NCBI GenBank assembly: GCA_963770505.1
Contig: CAVYPR010000001.1
Coordinates: 868,001 to 932,000 of the forward strand
From: CAVYPR01 sp963770505
GTDB lineage: Bacteria; Actinomycetota; Acidimicrobiia; Acidimicrobiales; RAAP-2
Direction of reading: 5' to 3'
Length of the DNA stretch: 64,000 nt
Below, piece by piece: positions 16,898-25,655 of this stretch. The position numbers were made by a program, and so were the translations under genes. Numbering within the stretch: the stretch's first letter is position 1; every line of letters begins with the position of its first letter. The notes under the pieces were generated by a model that worked only from the letters and a program-made list of their open reading frames with translations, made no database searches and had not been told where the DNA came from.

Positions 16898-16930
16898 ATC
16901 CTATCCTGCGGTGCTAGCTATTGCAAGCAC
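16898..16930 (-). promoter_or_regulatory. Promoter with overlapping inverted repeat before the histone-tailed gene
   Basis: On the minus strand a -35 TTGCAA (16926-16921) is 17 bases from a -10 TAGGAT (16903-16898), and the ATG at 16891 starts 6 bases after the -10, implying a leaderless transcript. GTGCTAGC (16911-16918) and GCAAGCAC (16923-16930) form an imperfect inverted repeat across the -35 region, a possible operator. Confidence 0.6.
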
Positions 16931-16950
16931 TCGTTAGCATTCTGTTTGCA

Positions 16951-17727
16951 CTACCCGTCGAGCCCCGCCACGAGCGCCCCCAGGTCGGCGGCGACGACGG
17001 CGACCGGCGGTTCTTCGATCCGCTCGCCCGCAGCCGTGACCCCGGTGAGCACCAGGGCGTAGGGGACGGCGAGCAGGTCGGCCAGGCGGCCGTCGGTGGC
17101 CGGGCGGTCCCCCACCACCGCCGCCACGTCGGGGGCCCGTCGGGCGAGCAGGTCGGCCAGGGGGCGGTGGGGCTTGCCCGCCACCTCCGGGCGCGTCTCG
17201 GAGGCGGTGGCCACCGCGGCCAGCAACGAGCCGCCGCCGGGGACCAGCCCCTCGGGGGTCGGGTACGTGGCGTCCTCGTTGGTGCCGATGAGCCGGGCCC
17301 CGGCGCGCACGGCCGACGAGGCGCGGGTCAGTCCCTCGAAGTCGAAGCGGCGGGTCCACCCGACCACCACGGCGTCCGCCGGGCCCTCTTCCACCACCTC
17401 CACTCCTCGCGCGCACAGCGCCTCGGTCACCCCCTCCCCGGCCAGCGCCACCACCCTCGACCCCGGGGCCACCATCCCCGCCGCGGCCTCGGCCGACGTC
17501 ACCAGGTCGCCGGGATCGGCGTCGATCCCGACGTGGGCGAGCCGGCGGCGGAGCTCGCCCACGGTGAGCGAGGAGTTGTTGGTGCAAAAGACCGTGCGCA
17601 CGCCCGACGCCCGCAGCGCGGCCACCCCCTCGGCGGATCCCGCGATGGCCTCGCCGTTGAGCCACACCACGCCGTCGAGGTCGAGCACCCAGGTGCCACC
17701 GGTCGTGGGCGGCCACGTCAGCCCCAC
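16951..17727 (-). CDS. HAD-superfamily phosphatase, NagD/pNPPase type
   Basis: The 258-residue protein is a class IIA HAD hydrolase. Motif I is VLDLDGVVW (Asp16 nucleophile, Asp18), motif II is TNNSS near residue 50, Lys of motif III is in AGKPHRPL, and motif IV is VGDRPATDGRLA. The central region is a type C2 cap. Homologues dephosphorylate small phosphorylated sugars or glycerol phosphates; the substrate here is unknown. The start is 4 bases after the end of the universal stress gene, so the two are cotranscribed. It ends before the AT-richer intergenic promoter of the histone-tailed gene. Confidence 0.88.
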   Translation of the reverse strand: MGLTWPPTTGGTWVLDLDGVVWLNGEAIAGSAEGVAALRASGVRTVFCTNNSSLTVGELRRRLAHVGIDADPGDLVTSAEAAAGMVAPGSRVVALAGEGVTEALCARGVEVVEEGPADAVVVGWTRRFDFEGLTRASSAVRAGARLIGTNEDATYPTPEGLVPGGGSLLAAVATASETRPEVAGKPHRPLADLLARRAPDVAAVVGDRPATDGRLADLLAVPYALVLTGVTAAGERIEEPPVAVVAADLGALVAGLDG

Positions 17728-17730
17728 CGG

Positions 17731-18174
17731 TCAGTCCTCCGATCCGGCCCGCACGAGCACCAGCGGGCACGCGGCGTGCAGCGCGCAGTGGGCCACCACC
17801 GAGCCGACGAGGCGGCCGCCCAGCTCGCCGTGGCCGACGCCCACGACCAGCAGCTCGGCCCCGTCCGAGGCCTGCTCGAGCACGCGGCCCGGGTCACCCT
17901 GCACCGCACGCGCCACCACCTCGGTCGGGCCGGTGTCGAGCCCGGACAGCGCGGTCTCGAGGGTGCCGGTGGCGTAGGCGGCCACATCGGACTCGCTGAT
18001 CGGTGAGCCCACGCTCGCCCCCATCGCCTCGCCCAAGCCGACCAGTGAGGCGGGGCGGTCGTAGGCGCAGATGGCCTCGACGGCGGCCGAGCGCAGCCGG
18101 GCCTCACCCAGGGCCCAGGCCAGCGCGGCCAACGAGGCCCTGCCGCCGCTCACACCCACCACGATGCGTCCCAT
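17731..18174 (-). CDS. Universal stress protein, UspA family
   Basis: A single Usp domain of 147 residues starting IVVGVSGGRASLAALAWAL. The C-terminal ATP-binding signature G-2x-G-9x-G(S/T) is present as VGVGHGELGGRLVGSV, so it probably binds ATP. The role in stress is known only for the family. A Shine-Dalgarno AGGAGG lies 4-9 bases before the ATG at 18174, with TAGCCT further upstream as a possible -10. It diverges from the sugar transporter operon and is followed by the HAD gene. Confidence 0.88.
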   Translation of the reverse strand: MGRIVVGVSGGRASLAALAWALGEARLRSAAVEAICAYDRPASLVGLGEAMGASVGSPISESDVAAYATGTLETALSGLDTGPTEVVARAVQGDPGRVLEQASDGAELLVVGVGHGELGGRLVGSVVAHCALHAACPLVLVRAGSED

Positions 18175-18290
18175 CCCACCTCCTCACCGGAGGCTACCGT
18201 GGCCCCATGGCGACCTCCGCCGGCGAGGGGCACCGCGTCGAGGCGGCCCTCGCCACGTGCGCATGGTCCCCGCCGCCGCGGACCGAATAG

Positions 18291-19379
18291 ATGGGCCGGC
18301 TCCTCCTCGACGGCGTCACCAAGCGCTACGGCGAGGTCCTGGCCGTGGACCACCTCGACCTCGACGTGCCCGACGGCGAGCTCCTCGTCCTCCTCGGCCC
18401 CTCGGGCTGCGGCAAGACGACGGCGCTGCGGCTGGTGGCCGGCCTCGAGGAGCTGGACGAGGGGTCCATCACCATCGGCGACCAGAGGGTCGACGACGTC
18501 GAGCCCCGCCACCGCGACATCGCCATGGTCTTCCAGACCTACGCCCTGTACCCCCACCTCACCGTGGCCAGGAACATCGAGTTCCCGCTCCGCCAGCGCG
18601 GGATCGAGCGCGAGGAGCGGCTCCGCCGGGTCCACGAGGTGGCGGTCACGCTCGGCCTCGATCCCTACCTGGCCCGCAAGCCCGGGCAGCTCTCGGGCGG
18701 CCAGCGCCAGCGGGTGGCCTTGGCCCGGGCCATCGTCCGCCAGCCGGCCGCCTTCTTGATGGACGAACCCCTGTCCAACCTCGACGCCGCCCTGCGGGTG
18801 CAGACCCGGGCCGACATCGTCGCCCTCCAGGAGCGGCTCGGCACCACCACCCTCTACGTCACCCACGACCAGGTCGAGGCGATGACCATGGGGCATCGGA
18901 TCGCCGTGCTCGACCACGGCGTGCTCCAGCAGGTGGCCCCGCCCCAGAGCCTCTACGACCGCCCTGGCAACACCTTCGTCGCCGGGTTCCTCGGCAGCCC
19001 CGGGATGAACCTGTTCAACGGCGAGCTCGACGGCGACGGGGACCGCTCGGAGGTGCGGGTGGCCGGGGGGACGGTGCCGCTGCCCCCGGCCCTCGGCGCG
19101 CTCGCCGGCTGGGCGCCGACCCTCACCGTCGGGGCCCGACCCGAGACGCTCACGCTCGACCCCGCCGGCACCCTGGAGGCGACGGTGGTGATCGTCGAGG
19201 CTCTCGGCGCCGAGGCCCACGTGATCTGCCGGCTGGCCGACGGCTCCCGGCTGGTGGTGCGCCAGGAGGCCTCACGCCCCCGGCCCGACATCGCCGAGGG
19301 CGTGCGAGTGGCGGTCGACCCCGACGGCGTCCACCTCTTCAACGGGGAGACCGGGCGCCGCCTGGAGCCGGCGCCGTGA
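18291..19379 (+). CDS. Carbohydrate ABC transporter ATPase (UgpC/MalK type)
   Basis: The 362-residue ATPase energises the importer encoded downstream. Walker A is GPSGCGKTTALRLV, the Q-loop is VFQTYALYPHLTV, the signature is QLSGGQRQRVALARAI, Walker B is FLMDEPLSNLDAAL and the H-loop is YVTHDQVEAMTM. From about residue 240 a TOBE-type regulatory domain (VGARPETLTLDP) follows, as in MalK, MsmK and UgpC. It starts with ATG at 18291 and its TGA overlaps the next GTG. In actinobacteria one such ATPase can serve several sugar importers. Confidence 0.93.
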   Translation: MGRLLLDGVTKRYGEVLAVDHLDLDVPDGELLVLLGPSGCGKTTALRLVAGLEELDEGSITIGDQRVDDVEPRHRDIAMVFQTYALYPHLTVARNIEFPLRQRGIEREERLRRVHEVAVTLGLDPYLARKPGQLSGGQRQRVALARAIVRQPAAFLMDEPLSNLDAALRVQTRADIVALQERLGTTTLYVTHDQVEAMTMGHRIAVLDHGVLQQVAPPQSLYDRPGNTFVAGFLGSPGMNLFNGELDGDGDRSEVRVAGGTVPLPPALGALAGWAPTLTVGARPETLTLDPAGTLEATVVIVEALGAEAHVICRLADGSRLVVRQEASRPRPDIAEGVRVAVDPDGVHLFNGETGRRLEPAP

Positions 19380-20284
19380 GCGGCCGGGCTCCGGTGCGTC
19401 ACCGCGGGCGCCGGCTGCGCGAGGCGGCGCTGGGCTACTTCATGCTCCTCCCCGCGCTCTGCGTCTTCGCGGTGTTCGTCTTCTATCCCTTCGCCCGCAA
19501 CTTCAAGCTCGCCCTCTACGAGACGCCCCCCTACCCCAACCTGCCGTCGACCTACGTCGGTCTCCACCAGGTGGGCCAGGTCCTCACCTCGTCCAACTTC
19601 ATCGAGTCGCTGGTGACCACGTTCCTGTTCGTGGCCCTGGTGGTCCCCGCAGGCCTCATCTTCGGCCTGTTCCTGGCCGTGGTGGCCCAACGCCACCTGC
19701 GGGGCATCGCCGCCTACCGGATCATCTTCTCCTCCACCGTGGTGACCTCGGTGGCCGTCTCGGCCCTCGTCTTCTACTCGCTCATGAACCCGGTGGTGGG
19801 CCTGTTGCCCTGGCTGGGCATCAACCCCCACCCCTCGGTGCTCCAGAGCACCACCTGGGCCCTGCCGGCCATCGCCGTGATGGCCGTCTGGCAGTTCATG
19901 GGGATGTCCTTCATCATCATGTCGGCCGGCCTGCAGTCCCTCCCCGAGGAGGTGCTCGAGGCCGCCAAGATGGACGGGGCCTCGGACTGGATCGCCTTCT
20001 GGCGGGTCACGGTGCCGCTGCTCTCCCCCACCCTGTTCTTCGCGGTCGTCGTGGCCATGATCTACGCCTTCCAGACCTTCGGCCAGATCGACATCCTCAT
20101 CGGCTACCAGAACGCCGCCTACGAGCACGTCAACGTGCTGATCTACAACATCTACACGACCCTGGTCTACGAGCAGAACCCCGGGCGGTCCGCCGTCATG
20201 TCCATCGCCCTGTTCGCCATCACCTTGGTGCTGACGACCATCCAGCTCCGACTCCTCGAGCGCAGGGTCCACTATGGCCGTTGA
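19376..20284 (+). CDS. Sugar ABC transporter permease (MalF/UgpA type)
   Basis: The 302-residue inner-membrane protein has six predicted transmembrane segments, the first being LGYFMLLPALCVFAVFVFYP. The EAA loop that contacts the ATPase is EVLEAAKMDGASDWIAFWRV. The GTG start at 19376 overlaps the ATPase stop (GTGA), showing coupling. It pairs with the next permease to form the translocation pore of a CUT1-type importer. Substrate not known; UgpA, MalF and similar disaccharide permeases are the nearest families. Confidence 0.93.
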   Translation: MSGRAPVRHRGRRLREAALGYFMLLPALCVFAVFVFYPFARNFKLALYETPPYPNLPSTYVGLHQVGQVLTSSNFIESLVTTFLFVALVVPAGLIFGLFLAVVAQRHLRGIAAYRIIFSSTVVTSVAVSALVFYSLMNPVVGLLPWLGINPHPSVLQSTTWALPAIAVMAVWQFMGMSFIIMSAGLQSLPEEVLEAAKMDGASDWIAFWRVTVPLLSPTLFFAVVVAMIYAFQTFGQIDILIGYQNAAYEHVNVLIYNIYTTLVYEQNPGRSAVMSIALFAITLVLTTIQLRLLERRVHYGR

Positions 20285-21149
20285 CCTCAAGGCCCCGGCC
20301 GCCGCCACGCCCCCGGTCACCCGCCGGCGGGCGGGCCGGCGCACCCGCAAGGCGGTGCGCTACGTGCTGCTCAGCGTGGGAGCGGTCGTCATCCTCTTCC
20401 CCCTCTACATGACGGTGGTCAACTCTCTCTTGGCCCCGGGTCTGCTCGACCGCCAGCCGCCGGTGCTGTTCCCGGTGCACCCGGTCTGGGGCACCTACGC
20501 CAAGGCCTGGACCGAGGGGCACCTCGGCATCTACATGCGCAACTCGGTGATCCAGACGGCCATCATCGTGACCGGCCAGCTGGTGACCTCGGTGCTCGCC
20601 GCCTACGCCTTCGCCTTCCTGCGCTTCCCGCTGCGCCGGACCCTGTTCGTGGTCTTCCTCGCCACCATGATGATCCCCTTCGAGATCACCATCATCACCA
20701 ACCTCGACACCATCAACTCGCTGGGGTGGTACAACACGTTCGCCGGCCTCACCGTGCCGTTCCTGGCCACGGGGTTCGGCACCTTCCTCCTGCGCCAGGC
20801 CTTCCTCCAGATCCCCAAGGACCTCCAGGAGGCCGCCGCCCTCGACGGCTACGGCCACTGGCGGTTCATGGTCCGGGTGGCGGTGCCCCTGGCCCGCCCG
20901 GTGGTGGCCGCCCTGGCCGTCTTCTCGTTCCTCGCCGCATGGAACCAGTACCTCTGGCCGCTGCTCGTGACCGGCGACAACAACAACGTGCGCACGGTCC
21001 AGATCGGCCTCAAGGCCCTCCAGGGCAGCCAGATCCAGGACCTCAACGTGACCCTGGCCGGCGCGGTCATCGCCGTGGCCCCGCTCCTCATCCTGCTCGT
21101 CATCTTCCAGAAGCAGCTGGTGCGCAGCCTCACCGGGGCGGTCAAGTGA
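20274..21149 (+). CDS. Sugar ABC transporter permease (MalG/UgpE type)
   Basis: A 291-residue partner permease with about six membrane segments, beginning with VRYVLLSVGAVVILFPLYMT. The EAA loop is KDLQEAAALDGYGHWRFMVR. Its ATG lies inside the end of the preceding permease gene (11-base overlap). With the ATPase and the two binding proteins it makes a complete CUT1 importer. Confidence 0.93.
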   Translation: MAVDLKAPAAATPPVTRRRAGRRTRKAVRYVLLSVGAVVILFPLYMTVVNSLLAPGLLDRQPPVLFPVHPVWGTYAKAWTEGHLGIYMRNSVIQTAIIVTGQLVTSVLAAYAFAFLRFPLRRTLFVVFLATMMIPFEITIITNLDTINSLGWYNTFAGLTVPFLATGFGTFLLRQAFLQIPKDLQEAAALDGYGHWRFMVRVAVPLARPVVAALAVFSFLAAWNQYLWPLLVTGDNNNVRTVQIGLKALQGSQIQDLNVTLAGAVIAVAPLLILLVIFQKQLVRSLTGAVK

Positions 21150-21184
21150 CCCGGCCCCGACCCGAACCCGGCCGGTGCGGGTCG

Positions 21185-21199
21185 TAGGCTGGCCGGGTG
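21185..21199 (+). promoter_or_regulatory. Possible leaderless -10 before the first binding protein
   Basis: TAGGCT at 21185-21190 is 6 bases before the GTG at 21197. No convincing -35 is visible. It would allow the binding proteins to be made in excess over the membrane components, as is usual for importers. Confidence 0.35.
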
Positions 21200-22603
21200 C
21201 ACACCACGACCCCAAAGCAGCGACCGTGGCGGGCCCTGCTGGCCGCCGTGCCCGCGGCGGCCCTGCTGGTCGCAGCCGGCGGGGGCGGCGCAGCGCCGGC
21301 CGGTGCCTCGACGACCCCCTCCTGCCCGGTGAAGGCCCTCGCCTCGGCCAAGGGGTCGGTCGACATCGACCTCTGGGAGTCGATGACCCAGGCCAACGCC
21401 ACCACCCTGCAGACACTGACCACCAAGTTCAACGACGCCCAGACCAAGGTCCACGTCACCTTGGTCCAGCAGGCGACATACACAACAACCTGGGTGAAGT
21501 ACCAGGCCGGCCTGAGCGACGGGCAGCTGCCCGCCCTCGTCCAGCTCACAGAGACAGGGCTGCAGGGCGTCGTCGACACCCAGTCCATCCTGCCGGCCAA
21601 GGCCTGCATCTCGGCGACCCACTACCAGACCTCGGACTTCGTCCCCCGCACGCTCGCCTGGTACCAGATCGGCGGCGTCCAGGAGGGCATGCCCTTCGCC
21701 GTCTCGGTGCCCGTCGTCTACTACAACAAGCAGTCCTTCACCGCCGCCGGGCTCGACCCCACAACGGCGCCGACCACCCTCGCCCAGTACGTGGCCGACG
21801 CCAAGGCGCTCCACGCCCACAACATCGGCACCGGGCTCAAGGTCGACCCCTGGCACGTCCGCAACTGGCTGGCCACGGCGGGGCAGCTGTTCGTGAACCA
21901 CGACAACGGCCGCTCCACCCGGGCCACGGCGGCGGCCTTCGACAGCGCGGCGGGCCTCTCGATCTTCACGGACCTCCATGAGCTGGTGGCCACAGACGGG
22001 GCCGTCACCAACCCCGACAACGGGACCGACGACTTCGACAACCTCCTCGGCGTCGGCAACGGAAAGTACGGCATGTCCATCGACACCTCGGCCGCCCTGG
22101 GCACGGTGACCAGCCTGCTGGCCACACACCCCAACGTCACCCTCGGCGTCGGCCCGCTGCCGGCAGCCACCAGCGGGGCCCACGGCGGGGTCTCGGGCGG
22201 CGGCTCGGGCCTCTACATCTCCGACAAGGTCCCACCGGCCCAGCAGGCCGCGGCATGGGAGTTCGAGAGCTTCCTCGACAGCCCGGCCTCCCAGGCCACC
22301 TGGGCCAAGGGCACCGGGTACATCCCCATCCGCAAGTCGGCCGTCACCTCGCCCACCATCACCGCCCTGTGGGCCTCGGACCCCAACTTCAAGGTCGCCT
22401 ACGACCAGCTGCTCTCGGGCCCGGTGAACGCGGCCACCGAGGGCGCGGTCGAGGGGCCCTACCTCACAGTCAACAAGGCCATGGTCGCCGCCATGAACGC
22501 CATGTACGAGCACGGCACCTCCCCCTCGGCCGCCCTCAAGACAGCCGCCCAGCACGTGACCGGGGTGCTCTCCACGTACGACGCGCGGATCGGGGCCGGT
22601 TGA
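21197..22603 (+). CDS. Extracellular solute-binding protein, family 1 (copy A)
   Basis: This 468-residue exported protein is the substrate receptor of the adjacent importer. The N terminus has Arg/Lys followed by LLAAVPAAALLVAAGG and an AGAS cleavage-like site; no lipobox cysteine is present. The mature part starts SCPVKALASAKGSVDIDLWE, with the UgpB/MalE-like motif WESMTQANATTLQTL and PFAVSVPVVYYNKQSFTAAG. It lies 47 bases after the permease and starts at GTG. At least 11 threonines use the ACA codon, which neighbouring cytoplasmic genes scarcely use. It is about 60 percent identical by eye to copy B downstream. The sugar is unknown. Confidence 0.92.
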   Translation: MHTTTPKQRPWRALLAAVPAAALLVAAGGGGAAPAGASTTPSCPVKALASAKGSVDIDLWESMTQANATTLQTLTTKFNDAQTKVHVTLVQQATYTTTWVKYQAGLSDGQLPALVQLTETGLQGVVDTQSILPAKACISATHYQTSDFVPRTLAWYQIGGVQEGMPFAVSVPVVYYNKQSFTAAGLDPTTAPTTLAQYVADAKALHAHNIGTGLKVDPWHVRNWLATAGQLFVNHDNGRSTRATAAAFDSAAGLSIFTDLHELVATDGAVTNPDNGTDDFDNLLGVGNGKYGMSIDTSAALGTVTSLLATHPNVTLGVGPLPAATSGAHGGVSGGGSGLYISDKVPPAQQAAAWEFESFLDSPASQATWAKGTGYIPIRKSAVTSPTITALWASDPNFKVAYDQLLSGPVNAATEGAVEGPYLTVNKAMVAAMNAMYEHGTSPSAALKTAAQHVTGVLSTYDARIGAG

Positions 22604-22658
22604 CCGTGGGCCCCACGAGGGCCGGGGGCGAGCGACGACCCCGGCGCACGGCGTCGGC

Positions 22659-24053
22659 GTGAGGCGGGCGAGGGCGGCGCGCGCCGCGCTGGCCGCCGCT
22701 CCCCTCGTCGTTCTGCTGAGCGTGGCCGGCGGCCCCGGCACGGCCACGGCCGGCGCGGCCACGCTGCCCCGCTGCCCCGTGTCGGCCCTGCGGTCGGCCA
22801 AGGGCCCCGTCGACATCGACTTCTGGGAGTCGATGACCCAGGCCAACGCCACCACCTTGCAGACACTGACGACCAGGTTCAACGCCTCGCAGTCCAAGGT
22901 CCACGTGACCTTGGTCCAGCAGAGCGGCTACACAACAACCTGGCTCAAGTTCCAGGCGGGGCTCTCCAATCACCAGCTGCCGGCGCTGGCCCAGCTCACA
23001 CAGACCGACCTGCAGGGGGCCATCGACACCCGGGCCATCCTGCCCGCGCAGTCCTGCATCAACGCCACCGGCTACCCGACCGCCGACTACGTCTCGAGGG
23101 CCCTGTCCTACTACCGGGTGGACGGCGCCCAGCAGGCCCTCCCCTTCGCCGTCTCCAACCCGGTCCTGTACTACAACAAGCAGTCCTTCAGCGCGGCGGG
23201 CCTCAACCCCACACGGCCCCCGACCACACTGGTGCAGTTCACGGCGGACGCCAAGGCGCTCAAGGCCCACGGCAGCGGGGTGGCGCTGGTGCTCGACGCC
23301 TGGCACCTCGAGACCTGGCTGGCCACCGCCAACAAGCTCTTCGTGAACAACGGCAACGGCCGCGTGACGCGGACCAGCCGGGCCGTCTTCGCCTCGCCCA
23401 CCGCGCTGGCCGTGTGGACCGACCTCGACAAGCTGGTCACCTCGGGGGCCGCCACCACCAACCCCTCGAGCGGCCCCGACGCCTACGACAACCTGCTCGG
23501 GATGGGGACGGGCCGGTACGGGATGACCATCGACTCCTCGGCCGACCTCGGCACCATCACCAAGCTGCTGGCCACACACCCCAACGTCACCCTCGGGGTC
23601 GGCCCCTTCCCGGTCTACAGCTCGAAGGTCCCCGGCGGCGTGGAGCCGGGCGGCTCGGCCCTGTTCATCTCCGACGGGGTGCCGCCCGCCCAGCAGGCCG
23701 CCGCCTGGGCGTTCGAGACCTACCTCGACAGCCCGGCCTCCCAGGCCACCTGGGCGGCGGGGACCGGTTACATCCCGGTGCGGCGCTCCTCGGTCCGCAC
23801 CCCGACCATCCAGCACCTGTGGGCCACCAACCCCGGGTTCAAGGTGGCCTACACCCAGCTGGTCACCGGGCCCACGACCCTCGCCACCAGCGGGGCCGTC
23901 ATCGGCCCCTACCAGACAGTGCGAAAGGACGTGCTCACGGCCGAGGAGAGCATGTACACCTCGGGCGTCTCCCCGGCCAAGGCGCTCAAGACCGCGCAGT
24001 CACAGGTGAACACAGCCATCTCCACCTACAATCAGCGGGTCGGCGCACCCTGA
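22659..24053 (+). CDS. Extracellular solute-binding protein, family 1 (copy B)
   Basis: A 464-residue paralogue of copy A, 55 bases downstream. It shares the blocks WESMTQANATTLQTLTT, PFAVSNPVLYYNKQSFSAAG, LLATHPNVTLGVGP and LDSPASQATWA. A hydrophobic signal peptide (AAAPLVVLLSVAGG) lacks a lipobox. The two proteins differ most between residues 180-260, where ligand-contact residues often lie, so they may bind different sugars. It uses a GTG start. Also rich in ACA codons. Confidence 0.92.
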   Translation: MRRARAARAALAAAPLVVLLSVAGGPGTATAGAATLPRCPVSALRSAKGPVDIDFWESMTQANATTLQTLTTRFNASQSKVHVTLVQQSGYTTTWLKFQAGLSNHQLPALAQLTQTDLQGAIDTRAILPAQSCINATGYPTADYVSRALSYYRVDGAQQALPFAVSNPVLYYNKQSFSAAGLNPTRPPTTLVQFTADAKALKAHGSGVALVLDAWHLETWLATANKLFVNNGNGRVTRTSRAVFASPTALAVWTDLDKLVTSGAATTNPSSGPDAYDNLLGMGTGRYGMTIDSSADLGTITKLLATHPNVTLGVGPFPVYSSKVPGGVEPGGSALFISDGVPPAQQAAAWAFETYLDSPASQATWAAGTGYIPVRRSSVRTPTIQHLWATNPGFKVAYTQLVTGPTTLATSGAVIGPYQTVRKDVLTAEESMYTSGVSPAKALKTAQSQVNTAISTYNQRVGAP

Positions 24054-24101
24054 CCGGACCCGCCGGACGCGGGGTCCCAGAGCAACAACGGAAAGGCACA
24101 G

Positions 24102-25655
24102 ATGGCACGAGTCCCAATGTGGCGGGCCGGCCGCCGGTCGGCACGCCCGCTGGCCGTGCTCGGCCTCCTCCTCGCCCCCCTGGCCGCCGTCGTGGGCGGA
24201 GCCGCCCCGGCGTCGGCCGACGCCCCACCCGGCCCCAACTCGGTGGTGGCCTTCGGATCGGCCACCGGCGTCCCGGGGGCGGGCAGCGTCACGGCCCTGC
24301 CCGGGCCGACGGTGGGCATGGCGCCCACCCCCGACGGCAACGGCTACTGGGTGGTGACGGCCACGGGCCAGGTGACCTCCGAGGGTGACGCCACCAACTA
24401 CGGGTCGCTCCCCGGCGGCCCGCTCAACGCCCCCATCCTCGGCATCGCCGCCACCGCCGACGGCGGGGGGTACTGGCTGGTGGCCGCGGACGGCGGCGTC
24501 TTCTCCTTCGGCGACGCCCACTTCTACGGCTCCACCGGGGCCATGACCCTCAACCGGCCGGTGGTGGGGATGGCCGCGGTGCCCGGCGGTGGCGGCTACT
24601 GGCTGGTCGCCTCCGACGGGGGGATCTTCGCCTTCGGCGACGCCCCGTTCTACGGCTCGACCGGGGCCATGACCCTCAACCGGCCGGTGGTGGGCATGAC
24701 GGCGCTGCCGGGCGGGGGCGGGTACTGGTTGGTCGCCTCCGACGGGGGGATCTTCTCCTTCGGCAACGCCCAGTTCAACGGCTCGACCGGCGCCATCACC
24801 CTCAATGAGCCGATCGTGGCCATGGCGGCCACCACCGACGGGGGCGGGTACTGGCTGGTCGCCGCCGACGGAGGGGTCTTCGCCTTCGGCGACGCCCCGT
24901 TCGCCGGCTCGGGGACCGGGGGCTCGCTCACCGCCCCGGCCGTGGGGATCGCGGCGCGCCCGGGCGGCTACTGGATTGCCTTCGGCCAGACGGCGGACTG
25001 GAGCACCCCGCTCGGCCAAGAGGAGCTGCTCTCGGGGCTGGGCTACCTGCCCCTCAAGTGGTCCACCCAGCTCGGCTTCACCTGGCGCTGGGGCTCGGTT
25101 CCCCCGCAGCTGGCCGGGCTGTGGTCCCCGGGCACCGACAACCAGGTCCTCGAGGGCGCCATCTGGGCCTTCGAGGCCGTGGTGGGACTGCCCATGGACG
25201 GCCAGATCTCCACAGCCGAGATCGGTGCGCTCCTGGGTGCGGCCAACGCCCCCGCCGCCAGCCAGAACCCCAACGGCTATACCTACTCCCTCGTCCAGGA
25301 GCACTCGGGCACCGACACATCCGAGACCCTCACCGTCTGGCACACAGGGGCCGTGGTCCAGTCCACCCCGGCCAACACCGGCCTGCCCGGGGCCACAACC
25401 ACACTGGGCACCTTCCCGGTCTACGTGCGGTACCGCAACCAGGTCATGACCGGCACCGACCTGACAGGCCACCCCTACGCCGACCCGGTGCAGTACGTGT
25501 CGTACTTCCGCACCGGCGAGGCCATCCACTACATGCCCCGCGCCACCTACGGCTACCCCCAGAGCCTGGGCTGCGTGGAGATCCCCCTGGCCCCGGCCGC
25601 GGTGATCTGGCAGTACACCTACTACGGCAGCCTGGTCACGGTCACACCGGCGTAG
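24102..25655 (+). CDS. Secreted L,D-transpeptidase with propeller-like repeats
   Basis: The 517-residue protein has a signal peptide (residues 1-39, cut after PASA), then five to six repeats of 42 residues (about 70-290) of the form 'VVGMA..PGGGGYWLVASDGG.F.FGDA.FYGSTG', and a peptidoglycan-binding-like helix region (about 308-380). The C-terminal YkuD catalytic domain contains IHYMPRATYGYPQSLGCVEI, giving His476, Ser488 and the nucleophile Cys491. It should crosslink peptidoglycan outside the membrane. An SD GGAAAGG precedes the ATG. Repeats of this kind are frequent in Acidimicrobiia surface proteins. The stop overlaps the convergent DUF3151 gene by 14 bases. Confidence 0.9.
   Translation: MARVPMWRAGRRSARPLAVLGLLLAPLAAVVGGAAPASADAPPGPNSVVAFGSATGVPGAGSVTALPGPTVGMAPTPDGNGYWVVTATGQVTSEGDATNYGSLPGGPLNAPILGIAATADGGGYWLVAADGGVFSFGDAHFYGSTGAMTLNRPVVGMAAVPGGGGYWLVASDGGIFAFGDAPFYGSTGAMTLNRPVVGMTALPGGGGYWLVASDGGIFSFGNAQFNGSTGAITLNEPIVAMAATTDGGGYWLVAADGGVFAFGDAPFAGSGTGGSLTAPAVGIAARPGGYWIAFGQTADWSTPLGQEELLSGLGYLPLKWSTQLGFTWRWGSVPPQLAGLWSPGTDNQVLEGAIWAFEAVVGLPMDGQISTAEIGALLGAANAPAASQNPNGYTYSLVQEHSGTDTSETLTVWHTGAVVQSTPANTGLPGATTTLGTFPVYVRYRNQVMTGTDLTGHPYADPVQYVSYFRTGEAIHYMPRATYGYPQSLGCVEIPLAPAAVIWQYTYYGSLVTVTPA
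24309..24971. repeat. 126-bp repeat units encoding the 42-residue blades
   Basis: Consecutive units begin at about 24309, 24435, 24561, 24687, 24813 and a shortened last one at 24939. Units 3 and 4 are most alike at DNA level. They keep frame and suggest a closed or open beta-propeller-like domain with WLVA and DGG.F.FGDA strands. Confidence 0.85.

Noticed and set aside
16911..16937. CIRCE element for HrcA
   Set aside because: Only one AGCACTC-like half is present; the second arm at the required spacing is missing.
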